Shown here: in pieces, positions 27,648 to 37,568 of the stretch | Position numbering within the stretch: the stretch's first letter is position 1 | How the letters are laid out: each line of letters opens with the position of its first letter | Source: CAWCTD01 sp963798455 | Lineage (GTDB): Bacteria; Acidobacteriota; Terriglobia; Bryobacterales; Bryobacteraceae | NCBI GenBank assembly: GCA_963798455.1 | Contig: CAWCTD010000001.1 | Span: 1 to 47,038 of the forward strand | Direction of reading: 5' to 3' | DNA length: 47,038 nt | Translations under genes and position numbers: made by a program | The notes under the pieces: generated by a model | The model's database searches: none | What the model was told of the DNA's origin: nothing | Seen by the model: only the letters and a program-made list of their open reading frames with translations

Positions 27648-28483
27648 CATTCGACGTAACCCATCCCGACATCCACGAAACGCTGTGGCGGGCCCTGGAG
27701 GAGGACATCGGGCCGGGCGACATCACCTCTCAGGCATGTGTGCCCCCGGACCGCAAGGCGGAGGGTTGCTTCCAGGCCCTCGAGCCGATGGTGGTGGCCG
27801 GCTCGGAGTTGTTGCCCGTCATCTACCAGATGCGCGGCGGGGCGGAAGAGGTGCACCTGGCGGCCACGAGCGGCGTGCGGATCGCCGCCGGCGAACCAAT
27901 TGCCTGGGTGCGGGGAGCGGCCCGGACACTGCTCGAATGCGAGCGCGTCGCGCTGAACTTTTTGCAGAGACTCAGCGGCGTCGCGACCGTGGCCCGGCGG
28001 TACGCCGATGCCGTCAACGGAGCCAGGTGCCAAGTGCTCGACACGCGCAAGACCACGCCGGGCCTGCGGCGCCTGGAGAAGATGGCCGCGGCGGCCGGGG
28101 GTATCACCAACCACCGCATGGGTCTGTACGACGCGGTGCTGATCAAGAACAATCATGTCGCGGCGGCGGGGAGCGTGCGGGTGGCGTTGGAGCGGGCTTT
28201 CAAGACTGGCCTGCCTGTCGAGATGGAAGTGCACAGCCATGCCGAGCTGGAGGAAGCCCTGGCCTGCGGCGCCAAGTGGATTCTGCTGGACAACTTCTCT
28301 CCCGAGGAGGCGGCCGGGCACATCCGCTTCATCGGCGGGCGAGCCAAGGTTGAGCTGTCCGGCGGGATCACCCTCGAAAACATACGGGCGTACGCAGCGA
28401 CCGGCGCGGACTTCGTGTCGTGCGGCGCGATTACCCATTCGGCCAGCGCCGTCGACATCAACTTCCGGCTGCAAATGATCTGA
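27644..28483 (+). CDS. nadC: Nicotinate-nucleotide pyrophosphorylase (quinolinate phosphoribosyltransferase)
   Basis: The product has 279 residues. It converts quinolinate and PRPP to nicotinate mononucleotide in de novo NAD synthesis. Motifs: EDIGPGDITSQA near residue 13, ERVALNFLQRLSGVAT, LDTRKTTPGLRRLEK (the quinolinate/PRPP-binding Arg and Lys residues), HRMGLYDAVLIKNNH, and EVHSHAELEEAL with ELSGGITLENI at the C-terminus. It overlaps valS by 4 bases and precedes birA by 2, so translation is probably coupled. Confidence 0.96.
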
Positions 28484-28485
28484 CG

Positions 28486-29154
28486 ATGCTTCTGGACGCC
28501 GGCTCTGTTCGCGCGCGCCTGCCGGAGCGCGAAGTGGTGTGGCTCGAAACAACCGGGTCAACGATGACCGAGGCCGCGCGGCTTCTAGCGGCGGGCTGTC
28601 GCGAGGGAACCGCCGTCGTCGCCGAAGAACAGACCGCCGGCCAGGGCCGCCAGGGGCGTGGATGGCATTCGGAGAAGGGCGCCGGGCTATATGTCTCGAT
28701 CATCCTGCATCCGCTTCTGCCGCCGGATTCGCTCCCGGCTCTCCCCCTGGCCCTTGGGCTTGCGGCTCAGGAAGCCATTCTCCGCGCCACCGGCATCGCC
28801 TGCGAGCTGAAATGGCCGAATGATGTCCTGGCCGGCGGCAAGAAGTGCGGCGGTATCCTTGCCCGGACGGCGGGCGGGGCGGTGATCTGCGGCATCGGCA
28901 TCAACGTGAACCAGGAGGCTTTTCCAGCGGAGCTTGCGGGCGTGGCCACATCGCTGAAATTGGTGTCGGGCCTGGCGCAGTCGCGCGAGGACCTGCTGGT
29001 CAGCCTGGTGCTTTCGGTCGACAAGTTCTCGAAGCTGCTCCGGGAGGAAGGCCGCGAGCGGATCATCGGGCGGTACACTCGTGCATCCAGGAGCTTGCGG
29101 AAAAACCTGCTGGGCAAGTCAGGAGACATACCCCACGTGGACGCAAGTCGCTGA
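28486..29154 (+). CDS. birA: Biotin--[acetyl-CoA-carboxylase] ligase, C-terminus replaced by a small element
   Basis: The product has 222 residues from the ATG at 28486. The catalytic domain is complete: ETTGSTMTEAARL, EEQTAGQGRQGRGWHS (biotinyl-AMP loop), ELKWPNDVLAGGKKCGGIL and VICGIGINVNQ. There is no N-terminal helix-turn-helix, so it is a ligase only. Family members continue after the YTRAS motif with an SH3-like domain of about 40-50 residues. Here the frame runs straight into an inverted-repeat element at 29092, which encodes the final residues (LRKNLLGKSGDIPHVDASR) and the stop. The C-terminal domain helps ATP and BCCP binding in other BirAs, so activity may be reduced. coaX follows. 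Confidence 0.88.
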   Translation: MLLDAGSVRARLPEREVVWLETTGSTMTEAARLLAAGCREGTAVVAEEQTAGQGRQGRGWHSEKGAGLYVSIILHPLLPPDSLPALPLALGLAAQEAILRATGIACELKWPNDVLAGGKKCGGILARTAGGAVICGIGINVNQEAFPAELAGVATSLKLVSGLAQSREDLLVSLVLSVDKFSKLLREEGRERIIGRYTRASRSLRKNLLGKSGDIPHVDASR

Positions 29155-29221
29155 CTCCAGGTGTAGGATAAGACTCCTGTCTTGTCCCGGCCGGCTTTGG
29201 TGGCAGGTTTTTCAGCAAGCT
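29092..29221. mobile_element. MITE-like element (about 130 bp) with terminal inverted repeats and an internal hairpin
   Basis: AGCTTGCGGAAAAACCTGC (29092-29110) is the reverse complement of 29203-29221 (GCAGGTTTTTCAGCAAGCT) with one mismatch, giving 19-base terminal inverted repeats. In the middle, GGATAAGAC and GTCTTGTCC (29166-29187) form a hairpin that recurs at 33835-33855. It is non-coding and contains no transposase, and I see no clear target duplication. It interrupts the end of birA and occupies the birA-coaX spacer. Confidence 0.7.
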
Positions 29222-29240
29222 GCTAAGAAGGGTAGGGACC

Positions 29241-30017
29241 ATGCTGCTGGCTCTTGACGCAGGCAACACGAACATCACCATCGGCGCTTTCGAGGCTGCC
29301 ACCCTGGTTGGCCGCTGGCGCCTGCGCACCGCGCTGGACCAGACCGCCGACGAGTGGGGCGTGCTCATGCGCAACCTGTTCTCGCTCTCCGGCCTCGAAC
29401 TGGGTGCCGTCGACGGCGTGATCGTCTCCAGCGTGGTCCCGCCGCTGGATGCCGCGCTGGCCGAGATGGCCGTGAAGTACTTCCACAGGCAGGCTGCGTT
29501 CGTTACGCCGGCCACGGATACCGGACTCAAAATCGACTACGAGAACCCCAGCGAAGTTGGCGCTGACCGCATCGTCAACAGCGTGGCGGCCGTTACCAAG
29601 TACGGCGGGCCGTGCGTGGTGGTGGATCTGGGGACGGCGGTCACCTTCGACGCCGTCTCGACTTCCGGCCGCTATGTGGGCGGCCTGATCGCCCCAGGCA
29701 TCGGCATCGCCAGCGAAGCTTTGTTCGCCAAGACCGCCCGGCTGCCGATGGTGGACTTCCGCGAACCGGAGAAGCTCATCGGAACCAACACGGTGGCGAG
29801 CATCCAATCCGGCCTCTACTATGGCGCCATTGGAATGATCGACGGCATTCTGGAGCGGCTGATCGCGGAACTCGGACCCGCCACCAAGGTCGTCGCCACG
29901 GGCGGGCAGGCGCACCTCCTCATCCGCGGTTCGCGCTACCTCAAACAAGTGGATGAAGACCTGACGCTGGAGGGCCTGCGCATGATCTGGGAGCGGAATC
30001 ACGCATCCGTGGCCTGA
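29241..30017 (+). CDS. coaX: Type III pantothenate kinase
   Basis: The product has 258 residues. It phosphorylates pantothenate in the first step of coenzyme A synthesis. ASKHA-fold motifs: LALDAGNTNITIGAF (phosphate 1), SSVVPPLDAAL, NPSEVGADRIVN (pantothenate site), VVVDLGTAVTFDAVS with the catalytic Asp region, and GGLIAPGIGIASEALF; VVATGGQAHLL is near the C-terminus. Length and start (ATG after AAGAAGGG) are normal. It lies just behind the MITE-like element; birA with coaX is a common pairing of neighbours in bacteria. Confidence 0.96.
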   Translation: MLLALDAGNTNITIGAFEAATLVGRWRLRTALDQTADEWGVLMRNLFSLSGLELGAVDGVIVSSVVPPLDAALAEMAVKYFHRQAAFVTPATDTGLKIDYENPSEVGADRIVNSVAAVTKYGGPCVVVDLGTAVTFDAVSTSGRYVGGLIAPGIGIASEALFAKTARLPMVDFREPEKLIGTNTVASIQSGLYYGAIGMIDGILERLIAELGPATKVVATGGQAHLLIRGSRYLKQVDEDLTLEGLRMIWERNHASVA

Positions 30018-30047
30018 CGTTTCACAAGCCCCGCACGGGCGGTGGAA

Positions 30048-30058
30048 GGGGACAGTTC
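30048..30058 (+). repeat. Half-site of the GGGGACAG repeat family
   Basis: GGGGACAGTTC at this position is identical to the left half of the palindrome at 17050. No matching right arm follows within 40 bases, so this may be a decayed REP copy in the coaX-lolD spacer. Confidence 0.35.
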
Positions 30059-30100
30059 GCGGCCAGCCATGCTAGCGTAAAGAATAGAGGGTATGGTCGC

Positions 30101-30809
30101 ATGTTGCCGGCGGAGCAGACAGCCATCCGGGCCGCCAGTCTTTCCAAGCGCTACCGCTCCGGGGACGGCACCCTGGTTGTCTTCGACGGCCTCAACCTGG
30201 AGGTGGCCAGGGGCGAGAAGTTGGCTGTGGTCGGCGAGTCCGGTGCGGGCAAGTCCACCCTGCTGCACCTGCTGGGGGGGTTGGACCGGCCTTCCAGCGG
30301 CGCCATCTATTTCGGGGACAGAGAAATCACCAAGATGGGCGATTCCGACCTGGCGGATCTTCGCAACCGGTCGATAGGTTTTGTATGGCAGATTCATTAT
30401 TTGCTGCCGGAGTTCACCGCCCTGGAAAACGTCATGATGCCCCTGCTGGTCCGCGGCTCTGCCCGCGCTGAGGCGCGGCAGGCGGCCATGGCACGGCTGG
30501 AGGAGGTGGGGTTGCGCGCCCGCGCCTCGCATCGGGCCGGAGAATTGTCCGGTGGCGAACAGCAGCGCGTGGTGCTGGCCAGAGCCCTGGTGGGCAATCC
30601 CGAGTTTCTCTTTGCTGACGAGCCCACCGGCAACCTGGACGTCCGCACCGGCGGCATGATCTTGGAACTCCTGGACGACATGCACCGCTCGCACGGGCTC
30701 ACATCGGTCTACGTGACCCACAATCTCTCGTTCGCCGGCCGTTGCGACCGGGTCTTGAAGCTCGAAGGAGGGACGCTGTCTCCCTGTTTGTTGGAGGAAG
30801 GGAAAGCTT

Positions 30810-30817
<8 letters not shown>
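30101..30817 (+). CDS. lolD: ABC transporter ATP-binding protein, LolD type
   Basis: The product has 238 residues. Walker A is GESGAGKST near residue 48, the Q-loop is FVWQIHYLLPEF, the signature is LSGGEQQRVVLARAL, and Walker B is FLFADEPTGNLD. It belongs to the LolD/MacB/FtsE subfamily. LolD drives lipoprotein release from the inner membrane together with LolC/E permeases, but no permease is next to it here, so the partner is encoded elsewhere. Its last 8 bases overlap the clpC start. A REP-like half-site (GGGGACAGTTC) lies upstream at about 30048. Confidence 0.82.
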
Positions 30818-33294
<2,477 letters not shown>

Positions 33295-33320
33295 CGGGCT
33301 GATCACACTGCGTCCGGCGC

Positions 33321-33329
33321 TGGTAGAAT
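33321..33329 (+). promoter_or_regulatory. Candidate extended -10 box for hicBA
   Basis: TGGTAGAAT reads as TGN plus TAGAAT, 10 bases before the hicB ATG. This would give a nearly leaderless transcript. No -35 is seen. Confidence 0.4.
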
Positions 33330-33339
33330 AGTGTGCGGC

Positions 33340-33571
33340 ATGGAAGTCGCGGTTCGAGTTCCAATCGAAGAGTTGCCCGAAGGACTGTTTCTCGCCACTT
33401 CTCACGAGTTGCCTGGCTTGGTTGCCCAGGGCCGGACCGTTTCGGAAACTCTTGAGATCGCCCGCGAACGTCGCCCGCAAGCTCATCGAGGCGCGCCGGG
33501 AGCGCGAAGGTGAACGGGCCCTCCCCGCAGCGGCGAAGCCCCAAGACTACACGATTGTCGTGGCAGCCTAG
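33340..33571 (+). CDS. hicB: HicB-type antitoxin, frameshifted
   Basis: The product is 76 residues after correction. MEVAVRVPIEELPEGLFLATS and HELPGLVAQGRTVSETLEIAR match the degenerate RNase H-like fold of HicB antitoxins. At 33467-33468 an extra A breaks the frame: with GAC instead of GAAC the sequence continues ARDVARKLIEARRE, the canonical end of the domain, and terminates at the TAG at 33569-33571. As read, the protein stops at 33513 in another frame. HicB neutralises HicA and often represses its own operon; no C-terminal DNA-binding domain is obvious in this short form. hicA begins on the very next base. Confidence 0.75.
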
Positions 33572-33796
33572 ATGGGTCGTCTCGCGGGATTCCTGTACCG
33601 CGACGTTGCTCGAAGGCTGAAGACTTTCGACTTCCAGTTTGACCGCCAGGCCGCCGGAAGCCATGAGATCTGGTATAACCCCAAGACCAATCGGTACACC
33701 ACGGTTCCCGACCATCCTGGTGACATTCTCGAAGGCACACTCCGCGCGATTCTGAAGCAGGCGGGGGTTGTCCCCGACGACTTTCTCGATATCTGA
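33572..33796 (+). CDS. hicA: HicA-type mRNA interferase toxin
   Basis: The product has 74 residues. The double-stranded-RNA-binding-like fold of HicA is evident: MGRLAGFLYRDVARRLKTFD, then DRQAAGSHEIWYNP with the catalytic His31 in the GSHxIW motif, TTVPDHPGDILEGTLRAIL, and a closing KQAGVVPDDFLDI. HicA cleaves translated mRNA and slows growth when free of HicB. Gene order is antitoxin then toxin, with TAG and ATG directly abutting. The toxin frame is intact although hicB is broken as read, which would be harmful if real. Confidence 0.85.
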   Translation: MGRLAGFLYRDVARRLKTFDFQFDRQAAGSHEIWYNPKTNRYTTVPDHPGDILEGTLRAILKQAGVVPDDFLDI

Positions 33797-33830
33797 CCCC
33801 CCCCCCGGCACGCCGTTGTACAAGTTCTGA
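33795..33830 (+). repeat. Second copy of the clpC 3-prime end, directly after hicA
   Basis: Bases 33795-33830 translate as DPPPGTPLYKF and a stop. The clpC end at 33256-33294 translates as DPPPAGTPLYTF and a stop. The last 24 bases differ at only two positions. The copy starts within the hicA stop codon. hicBA is thus bracketed by two versions of the clpC tail, as expected if it was inserted at the end of clpC by recombination or came along with a different clpC tail. Confidence 0.75.
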
Positions 33831-33834
33831 AGTG

Positions 33835-33855
33835 GGATAAGACTCCGTCTTGTCC
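33835..33855. repeat. GGATAAGAC hairpin repeat, possible terminator between hicA and serA
   Basis: GGATAAGAC, a TCC loop and GTCTTGTCC form a 9-bp stem with one G-T pair. The same hairpin (loop TCCT) is the centre of the MITE-like element at 29166-29187. It lies between two convergent transcripts and could serve both as terminator. Confidence 0.6.
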
Positions 33856-33868
33856 ACCGCCCCCCGCC

Positions 33869-35107
33869 TCAGTACAGCACCCGAGTGCGGATCGTGCCCG
33901 TGACCTTCGCCAGCTTGCGCTTCACCAGGAGGGAAACGTCCGGCTCCGCGGTCTCGATGTCGATCACCACGTAACCGATACTGGCGTTGGTCTGTAGGTA
34001 CTGGCCGGCGATGTTGATTCCCTGGGCCGAAAAAATCGCGTTGATCTCGGAAAGCAGGCCGGGTTGGTTGCGGTGGATGTGCAGCAGGCGATGCTTGCCG
34101 GGATGTTCGGGCAGCGACACCTCCGGAAAGTTCACCGCGGTCAGCGTCGAGCCGTTGTTGCTGTAACGCAGCAGCTTGCCCGACACTTCCATGCCGATGT
34201 TGGCTTGCGCCTCCTCGGTCGAGCCGCCGATGTGGGGCGTCAGCAGGACGTTGTCCATTCCACGCAGCGGTGAGACGAATGTCTCTTCCTCGGTCTTGGG
34301 TTCCTGAGGGAAAACGTCCACGGCCGCTCCGGCCAGGTGCCCCGACTTGAGAGCCGCTGCCAGCGCCTCGATGTCCGCCACCGTGCCGCGCGCCGCGTTG
34401 ATCAGCCGCGAGCCCGGCTTCATCCGCGCCAGTTGGCTTGCGCCGATCATTCCGCGAGTCGCGGGCGTTTCGGGGACGTGCAGCGTGACCACGTCGGCTG
34501 TTCTCAGAAGCGCCTCCAACGACGCCACCGGCTGCGCGTTCCCCAGCGCCAGCTTGGTCTCGATGTCGTGGTACACCACTCGCATCCCCACCGCTTCGGC
34601 CAGCAGGCCCACCTGCGTGCCGATGTGGCCGTATCCCACGATCCCCAGGCACTTGCCCCTGACCTCGTGGGCCCCGGCGGCGCTTTTCACCCAGCCGCCC
34701 CGGTGAACCATGGCGTTGCGGTAGGGGACTCCCCGCATCAAGAGGATGATCTCCGCCAGCACCAGTTCCGCCACGCTGCGGGTGTTCGAGAAAGGCGCGT
34801 TGAAAACCGGGATGCCGCGTTCCTGCGCCGCCGCGAGATCCACCTGGTTCGTGCCGATGCAGAAGCACCCGATGGCGGCCAGACGCGGCGCCTGCTCCAG
34901 CACCGGCGCCGTCAGCTTGGTCGCCGACCGGATGCCCACGAAGTAGGCGCCGCGAAGCGCGGAGATGAGCTGCGGCTCCGGAAGCGGTTTCTTGTGGTGC
35001 TCAATCGAGGTGTAGCCGTCCGCTCGGAACGCCTCCACGGCACTGGGGTGGATGCCTTCGAGCAGCAGTACTTTGATCTTGCTCTTGTCGAGTGAGGTCT
35101 TGCTCAT
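33869..35107 (-). CDS. serA: D-3-phosphoglycerate dehydrogenase
   Basis: The 412-residue product has the E. coli-type length. It is the first enzyme of serine synthesis, NAD-dependent and cytoplasmic. Motifs: KVLLLEGIHPSAVEAF, VGIRSATKLTAPVLE, LGIVGYGHIGTQVGLLAE (NAD Gly-loop), TLHVPETPATRGMI, INAARGTVADIEAL and LLTPHIGGSTEEAQ with the catalytic His. The C-terminal ACT domain (HIHRNQPGLLSEINAIFSAQ) suggests feedback control by serine, as in E. coli SerA. It is monocistronic and convergent with hicA. Confidence 0.95.
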   Translation of the reverse strand: MSKTSLDKSKIKVLLLEGIHPSAVEAFRADGYTSIEHHKKPLPEPQLISALRGAYFVGIRSATKLTAPVLEQAPRLAAIGCFCIGTNQVDLAAAQERGIPVFNAPFSNTRSVAELVLAEIILLMRGVPYRNAMVHRGGWVKSAAGAHEVRGKCLGIVGYGHIGTQVGLLAEAVGMRVVYHDIETKLALGNAQPVASLEALLRTADVVTLHVPETPATRGMIGASQLARMKPGSRLINAARGTVADIEALAAALKSGHLAGAAVDVFPQEPKTEEETFVSPLRGMDNVLLTPHIGGSTEEAQANIGMEVSGKLLRYSNNGSTLTAVNFPEVSLPEHPGKHRLLHIHRNQPGLLSEINAIFSAQGINIAGQYLQTNASIGYVVIDIETAEPDVSLLVKRKLAKVTGTIRTRVLY

Positions 35108-35207
35108 AATCCGCCGCTCTCACCAGATTCTCTATGATGCCGCACTACGAGCCCCGAATGCCCAGGACCTCAGGCAGATCACGGCCGCGCCGGGTGGCGG
35201 CTCGGGT

Positions 35208-36611
35208 TCAGCCCGCGTCTGAGGCCCCTCTGGGCGCCATGCTCCAGAGGTTGTCCGAAGAACGTTCCCGGTCCCACTGGGGAGTCGGCTCGAAGAACCC
35301 CGTGCCCGGCGCCAGGTGCTGCTTGACGGCGTCCTCGTTGAGGGTCACGCCAAGGCCGGGCTTGTCGGGAACCGTGATGTAGCCCTTGTTGATGATCGGC
35401 TTCTCGACGCCTTCCACAAGGTCCTGCCACCAGGGCACATCCAAAGCGTGATTCTCACAAGCGAGGAAGTTCTCCGTGGCCGCCGCGCAATGTACCGACG
35501 CCATGGCGCCGATCGGCAGACCTGCATAGTGCATAGCCATGGGCACGCCGTATTCCATGGCGGCCTCGCCGATCCTGTGGGTCTCGAGGATTCCGCCCGA
35601 CGTCGACAGATCGGGATGAATCTTGCTTATGGCGTGCCTGGCGCATAGGTTGATAAAACCTTCCTTGAGATAGATGTCCTCACCGGTGAGTATAGGGGTG
35701 GGACTCTCCGCCGTAATACGCTGCAACAGCTCGGTATACTGCCAGGGGACGACGTCCTCCATCCACTCGAGATTGTATTTCTCGTAAGCCCGTCCCAAAC
35801 GGATGATGGAATTGACGCCGAGGTGGCCGAGGTGATCCATGGAGAGGGGTATCTCCATCCCAACGGCCTCGCGTATCGCCGCCACGTACTCGCAGAGCTT
35901 CTCGATTCCCTTGTCCGTCACCTCCATCCCCACGAACGGACTTTCGAGATTCCTCTGCTCCCATCCGCTCAAACCAGAAGGGGCCATCACGGTGCCGGGA
36001 ATATCCTGGACCATGTTGATACCCAGGTCCATCTTCAGCCACGTGATGCCCATCTCCTCCTTGCGGGCCTTCATGCGCTGTGCGTAAACCTTGATGTCCC
36101 GCGACTCCTCGGTGTCGGCGTAAATCCGAATCCGGTCGCGAAACTTGCCACCGAGCATCTGGTATATGGGGATCCCGTAGACTTTGCCGGCGATATCCCA
36201 AAGGGCTTCTTCAATGGCCACGACTCCGCCCGCCTGCCTTCCCGTGCCGCCGAATTGCTTGATCTTCCGAAACAGGTAGTTGATCCGCAGCGGATTCTCA
36301 CCGACGACCCGGCTCTTGAGGAACAGAGCATAGGTGGCGCTCGCGCCGTCGCGAACTTCACCCAGCCCATAAACGTCCTGGTTGGTGTATAGGCGAATGA
36401 TGGTGCAGGGGCTCGGCCCGGGTTTCACCACCGTCGCCACGCGCAAATCCGTGATCCTTAGGGACGACGGACTCGAATTAGTGTTCGCATTACGCACCTG
36501 CGGCTCTGGATCGGCCTTCGCATTGCCGGCCAGAAGCGCTCCGCCCAAGGCCGCCCCGGACGCCTTGAGAAGTCCGCGCCGGCCTATCCTCGTGTCATTG
36601 TGCTTGAACAT
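35208..36611 (-). CDS. Tat-exported enolase-superfamily (mandelate racemase/muconate cycloisomerase) protein
   Basis: The product has 467 residues. The ATG at 36611 is chosen because AGGAGG lies between it and the upstream in-frame ATG at 36635; the 12-base spacing is long. TRIGRRGLLKASGAAL is a Tat signal. Motifs: GLGEVRDGASATYA, AIEEALWDIAGKVYGIPIYQ, WLKMDLG (Lys of the second strand), then three metal ligands in LSMDHLG, EWMEDVVPW and TGEDIYL, and HPDLSTSGGILE on the last strands. Most relatives are acid-sugar dehydratases acting on galactonate, rhamnonate or similar; the substrate cannot be read from the sequence. It is divergent from a PHP-type gene 78 bases away and probably shares its regulation. 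Confidence 0.85.
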   Translation of the reverse strand: MFKHNDTRIGRRGLLKASGAALGGALLAGNAKADPEPQVRNANTNSSPSSLRITDLRVATVVKPGPSPCTIIRLYTNQDVYGLGEVRDGASATYALFLKSRVVGENPLRINYLFRKIKQFGGTGRQAGGVVAIEEALWDIAGKVYGIPIYQMLGGKFRDRIRIYADTEESRDIKVYAQRMKARKEEMGITWLKMDLGINMVQDIPGTVMAPSGLSGWEQRNLESPFVGMEVTDKGIEKLCEYVAAIREAVGMEIPLSMDHLGHLGVNSIIRLGRAYEKYNLEWMEDVVPWQYTELLQRITAESPTPILTGEDIYLKEGFINLCARHAISKIHPDLSTSGGILETHRIGEAAMEYGVPMAMHYAGLPIGAMASVHCAAATENFLACENHALDVPWWQDLVEGVEKPIINKGYITVPDKPGLGVTLNEDAVKQHLAPGTGFFEPTPQWDRERSSDNLWSMAPRGASDAG

Positions 36612-36689
36612 TTGCCCACTCTGCCTCCTATTCATTCAGTCTACGGGCAACCACCACCCCAGGTATAGTCAGAGGAGGCGGAGAACGTA

Positions 36690-37556
36690 ATGAGCAGCGA
36701 CACTAGACGGGAGTTTGTGGGAAGGGCCGCGGCGGCGCTGGCGCTCTCCTCACTGGCCTCCGGCGTAGCCAGCCAGACAGCCGGCCCGTCCGGCCTGGAT
36801 TTCCCGCTTGAGGACTACCACGTCCATCTCAACACCCTGACCATCGGCCAGGTGGTCGCGGCCTCCCAGGAGAGGGGCGTGAAATACGGGGTCCTGGAGC
36901 ATTGCGGCACCAAGGAGAACGAGTATCCGGTGGTCCTGTCCAACGACAAGGAACTGTTGGGATGGATCGAGAAGCTCAGGGGCAAGGGCGTCTACATCGG
37001 CGTTCAGGCGGAGTGGATCGACTGGGTTCCGTGCTTCTCCAAGGAAGTATTCTCCCAGCTCGACTACGTCCTCACGGATTCCTGGACGGTGCGCGACGCC
37101 ACCGGGAAGCGCATCAAGGCCTTCGGCCCTGGTTACGACCCCGGCGGCGATCCCGAAGCGTTCATGAAGTGGTACGTCGACTGGATCGTCGAGATCCTGG
37201 AAACGACGCCGCTCGACATCTGGTCGCACCCGATGTGGGTGACGCGCAAGTTCAACGCTCAGTTGGAACAGATGTGGACCGAGCAACGCATGCGCCGGGT
37301 CATCCAGACGCTCAAGGATACCGGCACGGCGGTGGAGATCGACTCCAGCGTCAAGCTGCCCACGATGACCTTCCTCCAAATGGCCAAGTCGGAAGGCATC
37401 AGGTTCAGCTTCGGCGCCAGCAGCCAGGGCGCCAGGATCAACCCTATAGACTGGTCCATCGCCGCGGCCAGGGAGCTGGGTCTGACCAGGAAGGACATGT
37501 TCCAGCCCGCGCCCCGCGGCCGCAAGCCCATCCAGATCCGAAAGCTCAAGACCTGA
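36690..37556 (+). CDS. Tat-exported PHP-domain protein
   Basis: The product has 288 residues with GAGGAGG just upstream. TRREFVGRAAAALAL is a Tat-type signal. PHP motifs are present: EDYHVHLNTL (HxH pair), VLEHCGTKENEY, VYIGVQAEWIDW and DIWSHPMWVTR. They resemble histidinol-phosphatase-like phosphoesterases with a metal centre. A phosphatase or lactonase-type hydrolase is likely, with unknown substrate. It is divergent from the enolase-superfamily gene, so both probably act on the same pathway outside the cytoplasm. Confidence 0.78.
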   Translation: MSSDTRREFVGRAAAALALSSLASGVASQTAGPSGLDFPLEDYHVHLNTLTIGQVVAASQERGVKYGVLEHCGTKENEYPVVLSNDKELLGWIEKLRGKGVYIGVQAEWIDWVPCFSKEVFSQLDYVLTDSWTVRDATGKRIKAFGPGYDPGGDPEAFMKWYVDWIVEILETTPLDIWSHPMWVTRKFNAQLEQMWTEQRMRRVIQTLKDTGTAVEIDSSVKLPTMTFLQMAKSEGIRFSFGASSQGARINPIDWSIAAARELGLTRKDMFQPAPRGRKPIQIRKLKT

Positions 37557-37568
37557 CCAAACCGCGGT

